Notes under the pieces: generated by a model
Told to the model about the DNA's origin: nothing
Database searches by the model: none
Seen by the model: the letters and a program-made list of their open reading frames with translations, nothing else
DNA from: Hirudo medicinalis
Lineage: Eukaryota > Annelida > Clitellata > Hirudinida > Hirudinidae
Direction: 5' to 3'
DNA length: 42,509 bases
Assembly: GCA_011800805.1 (NCBI GenBank)
Contig: MPNW01000634.1
Location: 112,198 to 154,706 of the forward strand
Program-made: the position numbers and the translations under genes
Shown: positions 12,501 through 31,634 of the stretch, one piece after another
Numbering within the stretch: the first letter of the stretch is position 1
Layout of the letters: each line of letters opens with the position of its first letter

Positions 12501-14818
12501 CTCTGAAGCTGAGTTAAAAGGTAGCAACAAAGTTCAATCTGATTTGAAAAGACATAAAGAAAGAGAGCCCTCACATTCTACTCAGAAATATTCAAGTCAG
12601 AAAGATGATTTCAATGATCTTGAAAAAAGAGGGGATGGTAATAATGTTTCCAAAGATGAGTCAATTAAAGAATCAGAATATGACAAAGATGTTGCTTTAA
12701 AATGCAAGAATGTGGAGTCAAAACGTAAGATGAGGCATTCTCATTCTAGAGATGGAAAACAAGCATCTAAAACGATCGAACAGAGGAAGGCCGGCTTTTC
12801 GCCAACCAGAGACGGACGCAGAACATCCAGAAACGTCAGGAGGTCTCACTCAAGAGAGGAACCTGCCAGGCCAAAGAATGTGAGATCAAACTCAAGAAGT
12901 GAAAAGTTAAGAGGAAGAATGTCAAGGTCACGAAATGAGAGTTCAGCATCGAGAGAAAGGAGGATGAGGTCTGAGCGTAATGAAGGCAATTTCCAACATT
13001 TACCTTCAGGATCAAGAGGGAGGTCTCCAAATCAGTCGAGATTCAGAAGAGATGAACCTTTCAAGGGGGGAGACTCCAGAGAACTACGAGTGGATCCAGA
13101 CTGAGGAATTCCAGGTTCGTGAGTGGCAACTCACCTGTTAGACATGATAGGCTTCGAGATCACGCATCAAGAGAGTCACTGTCCAACAAAACATCAAAGA
13201 AAGATGATGAGGTTTGTCTGAATTTTATTCATGCATGCTTAAATCTACATATGCAATCTTGTTTGATATGGTTGAAATATAATTAGCATATAAAGTAACC
13301 TTACTACCTAACATCTTTTGCAATTAGAAATGTGGGCGACTGGCATGGCAACCACCTATGGAGATTGAGTATGAAACTCAAGGTGGCAATGATAAAGTGT
13401 CAGCCTCACAAGTTGCTGGAACTGCAAAACCAACTGACAAGTATTCTTTCGATGAGCAGGTAATTAGCAATAACCCCCAACCAGCACCGGACACTGATTT
13501 GTCAGAGAAGTCCATGTCGATGTCATCGTCCGGTGATGAGAAAGCGAATGGATTCGGAAAGGAGAAAGTAACTGCTAAAAAAGATGAGATCCATAGCGGC
13601 CCGGGTGTTTGTAAAGGCGATGGATCTTCATCTGACTCGTCTGACTCATCTGAGTCATCATCATCTTCTTCAGAAAGATCAAAGTCTGCGAAAAGGGGGC
13701 CAAGAGATGGGAAGGACAGTGATTGTGATGATGATGCTCATATGAAGGACAAAAGAAAGAAGTTAGTCAAAAGACACCAGAGGCATGAATCAGGTGCAAC
13801 AGATTCAAGCACTGATGATGAGGAAATCTCTAAAGAGAAATCTCCGAAACCTCATGACTTAGAGAATGTCAAGGGCACAGAATGTGATATTAATTCCATC
13901 CCTTTGCCGCTAGGGTATGTTTAGACATTTTTAATGATTGTCAACACGTAATGTTGTGTTTTTTTTATTTTGAAGTTCTTCAGAATGTGGATTGGAGACA
14001 GATTTTACTCAAGCACATGTATTGAAGGAACCTAGGAAGCTCCCCAATTCACAAAATGACAAACTCTCAGCAAGTGGATCCAAAACTGAAAGAAATGTTG
14101 CGGAAGAGAAACATAGAAGAATTGAGGATAAAAGTGAACATATGGGGACAAGTTCTACTGTAGGAAATAATTCCAAGGTGAAGTCGTCAGAAGGCTACGT
14201 ATCACCTAGGAGAGGTAGGTCACCTGGAAGAGGCAGAAGAAGCAGGTCAATTAGAAGGAATAGGTCATTCAGAAGAAGAAGTAGGTCAGGGATGAGAGAC
14301 AGATCATTGAGAAGTAGGTCAGGGATAAGAGACAGATCATTGNTAGGTCACCTGGAAGAGGCAGAAGAAGCAGGTCAATTAGAAGGAATAGGTCATTCAG
14401 AAGAAGAAGTAGGTCAGGGATGAGAGACAGATCATTGAGAAGTAGGTCAGGGATAAGAGACAGATCATTGAGAAGGAGTCGGTCGAATGCAAGGAATAGA
14501 TCACGAAGGAGCAGGTCACGAGGTTGGGAAAGGACACGCAGAAGCAGATCGCTGAGGAGAAATAGGACGCGCAGAAGTAGGTCAGCCAGAAGGGATAGGT
14601 CGCGCAGAGACAGAGGTCGTGCGAGGAGCAGGTCCAGCAGTGCATCAGTCGCCAGGAAGGAGGGGCCGAGAAGAAGGGGAAGGTCGACGAGAAGTCGTTC
14701 AGCCAGCGGGAGTGAGAAGTCTACAAAACGGGGATCGCCGTCTCGCAAATGGTCGAGGGGCAGGGCATCGAATGACGTGCGGAGGAGCAGTGGCTCGTCG
14801 TCCAGTTCGTCATCTTGA
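9570..14818 (+). CDS. SR-type cyclophilin, PPIG/NKTR-like peptidyl-prolyl isomerase with RS domain
   Basis: This is a nuclear peptidyl-prolyl cis-trans isomerase with a long Ser/Arg tail, a class that associates with splicing factors and the RNA polymerase II CTD. Exons: 9570-9627, 9717-9791, 9849-9956, 10133-10177, 10286-10373, 10448-10480, 10651-10789, 10884-11062, 11179-11340, 11484-11559, 11627-11742, 11876-12055, 12132-13211, 13328-13914 and 13976-14818. The catalytic domain (about residues 1-180) shows [15 protein letters not shown], and PHIDG has His where CypA has Trp121, as in PPIG/NKTR. Family landmarks in the tail are [27 protein letters not shown] and [12 protein letters not shown]. 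Intron 1 uses a GC donor. Two breaks interrupt the frame: one base appears missing at the G6 run 13065-13070, and a 128-base duplication-plus-N lies at 14216-14470. With both discounted the protein is about 1,213 residues, between PPIG and NKTR in length. The donor of exon 6 (10480) is weak and adds one residue to the PHIDG loop. Confidence 0.9.
10922..10963 (+). repeat. Coding TCA/TCT triplet tract (poly-Ser) in the cyclophilin
   Basis: Serial ATC/TCA triplets encode a serine run followed by acidic and basic runs ([15 protein letters not shown]). This is the first Ser-rich linker after the catalytic domain, as in human PPIG. The tract is a microsatellite and probably varies in length. Confidence 0.7.
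11902..11988 (+). repeat. Short tandem coding repeat RFGTRDES
   Basis: Three successive 24-base units encode [16 protein letters not shown] and RFGTRDER in exon 12 of the cyclophilin. The bases are nearly identical between units, so the expansion is recent. Confidence 0.75.
14216..14470 (+). repeat. Exact 127-bp duplication separated by one N, probably an assembly artefact
   Basis: 14216-14342 and 14344-14470 are identical over 127 bases and are joined by a single N at 14343. The offset of 128 bases puts the second copy out of frame with the first, yet the RS-domain reading frame is open before the first and after the second copy. Removing one copy plus the N restores a single frame to the stop at 14816-14818. 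The simplest reading is two contig ends that overlap but were not merged. Confidence 0.85.
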
Positions 14819-15828
14819 ACAGATAGACTAATGTTGGACCGAAGTGTCAATACATAATTTATATTAATGGTTTTTGTTACAATTAATATATTTTTGTTTG
14901 AGTACCTAAATTTTTAAATGAAAGGTTTTTGCGTCGACACGCCTCGAAATTACTCTGACGTTTGGAGAGTTAGACCAAACAGGAGACGGGTGGTTTGTAG
15001 CATGAATTGTAGGCTTTGACGAGCGGAGCAGACGCCGGAGTTGATTTTGGCTTATGGCGGCTCTTTTATCGGCGGAATCGTAATTAGTGTGTTTTTGTTT
15101 GTAAATATTGATTTGCATCGTTATTCACATCGATGATTTACTTCTGACAGGCGCTTTCTTAAGCTGTGTTGAGTGGACTTTTCGACAAATTTGTTTTCTT
15201 GGTCTTTTTAATTTATGAAAGATTAATTTATGCAACCGGGTTGCGCGGTGTAAGCTCATCACAATCTTAATTTCTGTAGCGGTCGTTACGCAGATTTCGG
15301 CATGCATTGTGCAGGTTAGCTTAGTGTGTTGAGTTGATATAGATGAGGTGATATAGGCGACAGCCGTTGTTTGCCGTGTTCATCCGGTCCTTTCTTATAG
15401 GAAGGAAAGCGATATAAATGGCCGGGGTTTTTAGTGCTTTTACATCAGATTCGGATACATGAGGCAGTCAAAATATCGACTGAACACGAATGCATTATCT
15501 CGCAAGTCTTCAAGGATTGATTCGTCCGGGACTGAAATATCCTAAGCTGACGGGTTCTCTACTTTTATTGACGACGTGGAATGACAGTGTCAAAATAGGA
15601 AGATGATCATCACCGATGCACCTAAGGCGGAAAAAGACGCAAGCAAAAAGAACAAACTATACAATATGGCACTAATAAAGGCACTACAGCGTAATACAAA
15701 GTTGATAAAAGATTTCCTCCATATGCTTTCTGGCGAAAATGCGAAACTGTAGAAAACATGCTGTTGAAAAACTGAATGTTAGAACACGAAGTACAGAAGC
15801 AAAGAAGGTTGTTCTAAAATCCTTCTTT
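14819..15828. other. Convergent intergenic region between the cyclophilin and the giant acidic gene
   Basis: This holds the two 3' UTRs. On the plus strand only weak AATATA-like signals follow the cyclophilin stop. On the minus strand AATAAA (plus TTTATT at 15564-15569) lies about 260 bases after the giant gene's stop. No other gene or element is seen. Confidence 0.5.
15564..15569 (-). terminator. Poly(A) signal candidate of the giant acidic gene
   Basis: AATAAA on the minus strand, about 260 bases downstream of the stop at 15829-15831. It is the only canonical hexamer I noticed in that 3' region. Confidence 0.45.
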
Positions 15829-24442
<8,614 letters not shown>

Positions 24443-26517
24443 CTTCGTATTTTAAGAACGATTAACTGAAGTTTAAAGTAATTTATTGAGGATTTTCATC
24501 GTGAATCACGAATATTTAAGTGAACAATGTAGAAATACGGTTGAGACGCTCATAGTCTCATCCGCTTGGGTAACATTAACTAACGCATCTGTCACGCGAT
24601 CGATAAAATATTTTTAAACAATTGAATTGCATATTTTAAGCCTTTAAATATTTAATGAACAAAATTGAACGAACCTGTCGAAAGTACTCTTGTAGAGACA
24701 CAAATTCAACCAATGTCCTGAAGAAAACATTGACGCGCACAAAATTTGAAGTCCAACGATGCGAGAGCGATGCAGCAATTCATACTCGACACAACAAAAT
24801 GCAAAACAGTCTTCAAAACGATCGACGAAGTAAAGTTTCTCAGAATTCTCACTGGAAAGCTGCCACGAAAATATCGAAAAAATCTCTCCTCAGAGTGAAG
24901 ATATTTATTTTAAGTGAAAATTAAGCAATAAGCAAGCATATTATAATATATTATGTATGTATATATTTATATGTATACATTCGCATATGCATTGAATATG
25001 TTTGACAACTCACTGTTAAGTCACCTTTGGTGATTCACCTCCTCAGCAAGTGGGACACGTTGTGCAGGTGATGCAGGTAGATAAGGTGGCCAAACTGCTT
25101 GCTCTAGTGGCTGATCAAGCCAAGAAGATGATGATAATGATAACAGTGAAAATGATGAAGATGATGATGATGATGACGACGAGAAAACTTCTGAACGCAG
25201 GTGTAACTGAATGTATGTCATGAATCATGGCTGATGATAGGTTATCAAATAATATGACAGGCTATGTTGAATGTCATGCGATGTGACTCAAATTTAGTCT
25301 CCAGCATGTAACTTTACCGAAACATTGTCACTTTTTAAAGTTATTATTATGGTTGCATATTTAAGACACAATTATTTAAATATTCATCTTGAGTATTGAA
25401 ACCTCATGAATCCAGACCGAGAATTTTGAATTCCTCCAACAATTCATCATGCTACTACAATTGCATAACGTTTTTAATGTTTGTGTGAGGAATTCTTATG
25501 AAAGTTGCCCTACAAATTTGCGTAATATGTACAAAAATAAGTACTCGCCCAGCACTTGATCGGTAAAGATTGTCTCTGCATTGTGTTTGGAAAAAGGTTA
25601 AATTTATTTAAATCATTATGTTTGCATTTCACAGCTGGAAACTCATGTTTGATATAAATTCGTTCCTTGTTACCGATTTATAATGTATGAGCAGCTCAAA
25701 CTTTGTTATCACTTCAAACACATCACCACTATCACATCACTACAAACACATCATCACAGCAGATGACTGAAAGAGTGCATTCATCTGCTGGAACTGCTTA
25801 TCATGGAAAGCCAATGGTTGAGAATTTCAAGGCTTGTAAGACACGTGCACATCTGTGTTTGACTTACTGAGAATCGAACCAACCGCATATCGATTAGTTG
25901 GTTGTGCATTCGGTGATCGATGTTTGTGCAGACAACAGATGGTTGAGATACTATGTAGACTCCAGTGAAATATTGTTTTAAATATCATCGTCATATTCGT
26001 CGTCGTCGTCGTCGTCATCGTCATCATCATTATTGCCAGTGCCATCGTGTAGAGAAATAATGACAATCCAGTTAATAGTGAAGTAATGTCATCGGGAAAA
26101 AATTGTAGCCAATCCATGCAAAAACATGGATTTTTTAAGCATCTCAGCTTATGTTTTATTTGTGAGTTTTAATAATGATATTTATTATTAATAATAATGC
26201 TTAGTTAAAGTTATAATTAAATCTATTATCCTGAAATGGAAGCAGCAAAACTCTTCAGATTGATGTGAGGTAGGGATACCATCTGTTAATGTCCTCAATA
26301 TAGCTTATTCTATCATCAATGTTAATGAGCAGATCATCAGTACGACATTGCAAGGAGCCACTTTCCAGAAGAAAGTCTTCAACAATGGAAATGCGAGGAG
26401 CTTTTGAGCACCTTGCGACCAAAAGAGTTTTGTCTCAAGTTGTTCTGGTGAGATGGTGAAAGTGCATGAAAACAATAAACGATGGAGAAGGAAACAATCG
26501 ATAACAGTGGAATGTTT
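24443..26517. other. Upstream region of the giant gene and gene-poor spacer
   Basis: Promoter sequence of the minus-strand giant gene must lie at the left end. The rest is AT-rich with short triplet arrays at about 25128-25185 (GAT) and 25986-26032 (CGT/CAT). A tRNA B-box-like GGTTCGATTCTC can be read on the minus strand near 25864-25885, without the remaining tRNA arms. No convincing exon is seen. Confidence 0.4.
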
Positions 26518-26546
26518 GTGAACATAATTTATTATTATAATAACTT
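26518..26546. repeat. 29-bp direct repeat, left copy (candidate target-site duplication)
   Basis: GTGAACATAATTTATTATTA... is 29 bases long and recurs exactly at 28091-28119. The two copies bracket the R2-like element. Confidence 0.7.
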
Positions 26547-28090
26547 CTTATTAATATTATTTTTTCCTTTATTTTCTCAGCCAAACAAACGAACAAACAT
26601 AATCACGGATCAAGAACCCAACCAAATATTTAAAGTCCCCATTCTGGGCCTGAAAGAACCCCGGTACTTAATAAGCAAACCACAGCACAATCAACATTTA
26701 AAAAGTCAGTCCGTGCATTACACAATAAATGTCATCGCTATAAGCCAACTCTTTTCCGTCATCGCTTTTGCGTGTTTCGCTGTTGGTGTTTCTGCAGGAG
26801 GAGAGAGCTGTCGTTAACAAATTCATTAACATGCTTCTGGAGAAGCCTAGGCCGCGCCAAGAGCCATAGGCGATGGTGACGTCGTAGACTATGGACTGAT
26901 ACTTCTCCAATGCTATTAGGTCTGGAATTCTGAGGTTCCCATCAATACTTATTCTCGGCTCAACTTTGGTGATGTAGCTATTGAAAATTATGGAAGAAAA
27001 CGAAAGCAACAGTTAATAGTTTAATAAACAACTGAATTTAACTGTGAACTTTAAGCAATTAAGGAAATTGACACAGTCTTTCTATAACAAATTTTCTATC
27101 GACAACTTCACCACGACAAGCTACTCGCTGCAACTTCTCACCAACTTCCGAGTGCCACAGAACCACATAACATAGTTTTAGAACAATTGACAGAACTATT
27201 TCAACAGTAGCCTTTCTTGGTCAGCTTCTTTTCTAATTGGCTTGGAGGCACTCTGGAATGACCGTCTACTATCAAATCTCTGCCCTTTGGAAAATAACTG
27301 AAGTCCATATACATCGACCGAGTCATATAAATTCTCCGCAGTCTCATGTTTCGGTTGTTTCTTGGCTGCTGGTCTTTTTAAATTTCCAAACTTTCTCTAT
27401 TCGCAAAGAATTGCGCTGTTATCTTTCAAAGATTTCAATTTATCAAGCAGAAACTCATCCTCATTGGACTTGGACTGTGCCACCATTGCCGACATTCTAT
27501 TGATTCTAATGATCGGCACCCAATTTCTGAGCTGCAGTATTCCGAGTCCTCCAGCCTTGTCTCCCGCATGGAAGAAAGCAACTGCCGTGTCTTTGGGAAG
27601 GCACAGCCATTTTCACACAGCAGATCTTATCTTGGTATCAGAAGCACTGAGAGACTTTAACGAAATGCTATTAAAGGTGAGGTAATGCTTAAGACTTGGT
27701 ATTAGATGGGACTTGAGAGTATACGTTTTTTGATTTGGCTTCAGTGGAGCCCTGGATATCGAATGCAACTTGTTCTGAATTTTTTTCTCCTATCGATACA
27801 TATTTCAATTTAGAACCAATGTCAGCAGTGAAGAACTTGTAAGTGGCAAGAATGTTCATTGCCGTATTTGGTGTTGGTTGACCTCAAGGTTATTCTAGGG
27901 GTTATTCCCCCTCTGCACTTCTGCCCTCAGAGACGAGCATTTTTGAGCATTGAAAACAGGCCCACTTTCGACCCAAAGACCTTCAACTTGTTCCAGAAGC
28001 TTCTTCATTTCAATATTCGAGGAGGACAAAAGAATCAAATCATCTGAAAATGCCATGTAATTGCATTTGACTGACGAATTAATATCTCCA
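26547..28090 (-). mobile_element. 5'-truncated R2-like non-LTR retrotransposon (restriction-like endonuclease class)
   Basis: On the minus strand, from 28090 down, the first readable piece is the reverse-transcriptase active site, YMAFSDDLILLSS (FADD-type), followed by the downstream helix with VESGPVFNAQKCSSL. Further on, about 27600-27450 reads LPKDTAVAFFHAGDKAGG and LGILQLRNWVPIIRINRM, the post-RT region of R2/NeSL-type elements. Near 26960-26870, EPRISIDGNLRIPDLIAL and the following VYDVTIAYGSW match the PD..(D) core of the restriction-like endonuclease. Several stops and frame changes show it is dead. It begins abruptly in mid-RT and is bracketed by identical 29-bp repeats, as expected for a 5'-truncated insertion. 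The exact clade (R2, R4, NeSL, Hero) cannot be decided here. Confidence 0.75.
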
Positions 28091-28119
28091 GTGAACATAA
28101 TTTATTATTATAATAACTT
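28091..28119. repeat. 29-bp direct repeat, right copy (candidate target-site duplication)
   Basis: Identical to 26518-26546 over 29 bases and immediately adjacent to the truncated 5' end of the R2-like element. Confidence 0.7.
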
Positions 28120-29241
28120 ATTATTGTTGTTGTTGTTGTTATTATTATTATTAGTATTAGTATTATTGTAAATAATTGGCAATTCTTCTTCTGTGCACTT
28201 ATTGCCATCGCTGTTTTTTTTGTCCAAATTCCTCGTTACAAAATCAATTGGTACTCATCTCTTCAGATGCACAGACATTCAATTTTAATTAAAACATAAA
28301 TTTTTAAGTTGCGTTTAATAATAATTATTATAATTAATATATAATTACATTTGTATAATAATTATCATTTAATTATATTAATATATAATTAATATATAGT
28401 CATATAATTTTGTAAGTTATTGAAATTATTTGGCGTGCTGGTCATTATGATCATTATATCATCATGGTCATTATATCATTAAGATTTAAAACAGTTTTCA
28501 ATTGCTTGAGATTCAGTCGCAATAAATATAATTAATAATAAATATTTAAATTATACATTTACAAAATATGTAATATTTGGAAACATGTATTCCGATCATT
28601 GATTCATTCATAAATGATTAAATCCGGCTTTTAATAAACAAATTTGTAAAAATATCAACTGAAAACATCAATTGAATACCTTTGAAGGCTTGAAGTTGTT
28701 CATTCCAGATTAATAGTTAACTGAACATTTTTCGTGGATTGTTGAAGTTCTTCACAATTAGTCCTGGTAATGTATTTGCTTGTTTGACGTAAAACATGAA
28801 GGTGCTATGTAATTGTACAAGTTATTTTAAGCCCTGCATTTATAAAGTGCAAGTCATTCGGAGATATAGTCGGGATTAACGAGTTCAACTTAATGTGATA
28901 AATGCATACCTAATAATGTAATGATATGATAATATATTAATATGATAATATGTACCCGATACCCCGATACCTGATTTTATTGTATTTATCAGGAATAATG
29001 ATAAATAATAGTTGAATAAATTCTATTCTTAGCTGACATGATGAACACAAGTCATTTAACATCCGTATGAATTTAAAGTTATCATGCATGAAAGGGCTGT
29101 TTGATTTTTAATTTATGTAATGTATAACTTCAGACATCATTCACTTTCTTGTGCATTATTTATTTTAAGTTATCGTTTAGAAATTTAGCTCGAGTCGAAT
29201 GTATACAAATATATCGTAAATGACGGTTTTTATTTATTTTA
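28120..29241. other. AT-rich spacer with simple repeats
   Basis: It begins with a GTT/ATT microsatellite (about 28120-28170), followed by very AT-rich sequence including TTAATATATAATTA-type palindromic runs near 28330-28400. No coding potential or RNA gene is seen. Confidence 0.5.
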
Positions 29242-29477
29242 GATTTCATCTGAAACATTTTCGAAAATTAATTATTGTCCGAATTGTTGGAAGTAAAACT
29301 GGAAGTTTGTCTTTGTTAAAAGTTCTTGTTCCATGGGAAAAAGTCGAAATTTCTAAGAACGAAATCACAAATCAATGGAACGTTTTGTTCCTGAAAGACA
29401 ATAATGGAAATTCGAAGGAAATGTTCGTAGAAGATTGGTTACATTGTACATACCCGTCGAAAACGTTGCTGCCATAA
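29242..29477 (+). CDS. Possible isolated terminal exon of an unknown gene
   Basis: After an acceptor-like TTTATTTTAG at 29241, an open frame runs to a TAA at 29475-29477. It encodes about 78 residues of protein-like composition, including IIVRIVGSKTGS, LKVLVPWEKVEISK and FVEDWLHCTYPSKTLLP. The pattern W...(D)..G....F..(D)WL near the end faintly recalls the end of a PLAT/LH2 domain, but this is only a resemblance. No upstream exon can be found in the AT-rich spacer to the left. It could be the last exon of a gene with a long intron, a retained exon of a dead gene, or chance. Confidence 0.3.
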
Positions 29478-30039
29478 AATGTTGAAATGGTATATAATAA
29501 TAGTAATAAACATAGAATATTAGATAGTTATTAAGACATGGTGTATTATTAGTTTGTAATGTCAACCATTCTCTCTAATGTCCGACTTTCCTTGAAATCC
29601 ACTTTACAAATCCAATGGTTTCAAACGATTATTTAACATCCGACTCATCGAAGTACGAAAGGGTTCTTGTACCACTTCATATCATCTCCATAACGTGAAG
29701 TTTACATTCGTGCCTCATTGGAGAACTAACCTGGGTGGCTCCAACTTGTGCATCTTTTTTAAATGAATAAACATAAGGCCACCTCCACTCTTCTAATATC
29801 TGACATATTTTAATCCACCCTTTCAACTCAATTTTCTTTGCTATTTTTTTATAAATCCAATTATTCTTACGCGTTCCTTTCCAACCTATCGAAATCATTC
29901 TTTTTCTGAGTCTTTCCTTGCTCTACGGGTTGGAGTTTTACCAAAGTCTCAAAATTGATCTTTTCTTCTTTCTGATAGATGTTCACTGTTAATAGTATTT
30001 ATAGATTTAGCGAGCATTGCATAACTGATGATTAGGTAC
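29478..30039. other. Spacer without recognisable genes
   Basis: Mixed-composition sequence. A short minus-strand open frame at 29677-29898 shows no recognisable motif and no splice context. Confidence 0.4.
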
Positions 30040-30107
30040 TCCCGCGACCGGGTTTGAATCCACGCTGCCGTGAGCGGCGTTACTCTTAACCATTAGACCA
30101 CGCGGGA
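30040..30107 (-). tRNA. tRNA-like sequence (Glu-like), probably a tRNA pseudogene or SINE head
   Basis: On the minus strand a 68-base segment starts TCCCGCG and ends CGCGGGA, a perfect 7-bp acceptor stem (8 bp with the flanking C-G pair). The A-box/D-arm GTGGTCTAATGGTTAAGA closely matches animal tRNA-Glu, and a B-box-like GATTCAAACCC lies in the right place. However it is 4-5 bases short: the anticodon arm reads GCCGCTCACGGC, which makes a hairpin with only four loop bases, and the T-stem pairs poorly. A functional tRNA is therefore unlikely, and no anticodon can be assigned with confidence. Confidence 0.45.
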
Positions 30108-31634
30108 GAAAATTAAATCTGTTTACCATCTTTGATTCCTAAAACTTTGATAATCACCTAGTTCTATAATCTATTTCTATTAACTGCTGATACTGCGAAT
30201 TCGTCTCTTATTCAGATCAACAATTCTTAACCAAAAAGTCATGAAAAATTGGTGAATAATTGAGGTAACAAAATATCCGTGAAAGTCAAAATTAAATAAA
30301 ATTATTAAAATTATTAAAATAAAATAAATAAAAAATAAATAAATAAAAATCAATTTACTAATAATAATGTTACGGACTATAATGACTAATATTATAATAA
30401 TTTGTTCGTAAAGATGTTTAATAATTTCGTAAATGGTCATTTAAAAGGACAACTCAATGAACTCAAATTCTGTTATGAAAACGAAGCCATTATTACCTAA
30501 TTTTAATTCAACCTACAAATACTTGCTCTTTCAACCCTTCACACTATGAATATAATATAATGAATATAATATAATAGTTGAGCTATTTGGATAAGATGAA
30601 CTCGAGATTCATTTGCACCTACTGTTTGTTGTCGTTCAAAGTGATTTAACCGATATCATCTATATTATAACCTCTGTTAACCATCACAACACTATAAACA
30701 GTAAGCGGAATTTTTAAGTTCTAGAAAGGCCTTGTCATCAATTAAGTAAAACAAAATTTAATTCAAATAAAATTAATTTAAAAACGAGGGCAATTTCAGT
30801 TCATCTCATCTATTCTCTTTGAAATAATTTTTACTTCAAACTTACCAATCTTAGGCCAGCCTGTTATTCCGACGGATTGTTTGAACTTGAGCAATGGCGA
30901 AGACATTAATAACAAGTTCATCGTAATGTTGAATTATTTGGCTAACAAAACTGTTAAATGATGTCTGTCTTTCAATGGATTGAGTCAAAATCAAGGATCA
31001 GCATCGAGTGCCATGAATTGCTTCAGGAGCGCTAAGCAACTCACAGAAATTTAAACGCTCTAAACTTCTGAATCAAATCCCCGGTGGCTCCAATAACAAA
31101 TGCATTTCGTGAAAAGAAGTCTTTGACGCACAAGTATCACTTAAACGATGGTTAATGAGAAAGGTGATGATCACTACTTGGCTAATTAATTAACTGACAC
31201 CTGTTCGTCTAACGTTAGAGTTTCAAAGTTGGAATGCAGTAATTCGTGCTTTGAAGCCCGATGGGATATTATTTGCAAGAACCTCTTCGCATCAAGTTTA
31301 TTGAAAAGGTTCGAAAAACAGATCAAAATAAAAATTTTGCAAACAGCAGACAATGCAAGGCCTGCAAATAATTGAGATTGTAAACAAAGAACATTATTGT
31401 TTGTTGACATGGTGAAGTTCTCCTCAGTTTAATGGTTACTCCACGTAGCTCACACTTAATGCCACCCGTGAAACAGTAAAACAATGTCCTGAAAGAAACT
31501 CGAGAAAGTGTTAGAAAGAATTTTAAAACGAATTAATAAATTTATGTACATTATTATCAAAACTAAAAAACAACAATTATAAAAGTTCTTAATGCATTTT
31601 GTCGCTAAAACAACGATAAGGAAGAACGCATGGT
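30108..31634. other. Gene-poor region downstream of the sclerostin-like gene
   Basis: Mostly AT-rich. I see no exon with homology on either strand and no structured repeat besides short AATA/TAAA runs near 30290-30350. The right end contains the 3' UTR of the minus-strand sclerostin-like gene; no canonical AATAAA was found there. Confidence 0.4.

Noticed and set aside
14269..14850. Minus-strand Leu/Arg-rich open frame of 193 codons
   Set aside because: Shadow of the RS-repeat domain read backwards.
24655..24924. 89-codon plus-strand open frame upstream of the giant gene
   Set aside because: Polar composition without a recognisable motif, no splice partners, and in a promoter region; length is compatible with chance.
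25860..25890. Possible tRNA or SINE based on GGTTCGATTC on the minus strand
   Set aside because: Only a B-box-like string; no acceptor stem, D-arm or anticodon arm can be folded around it.
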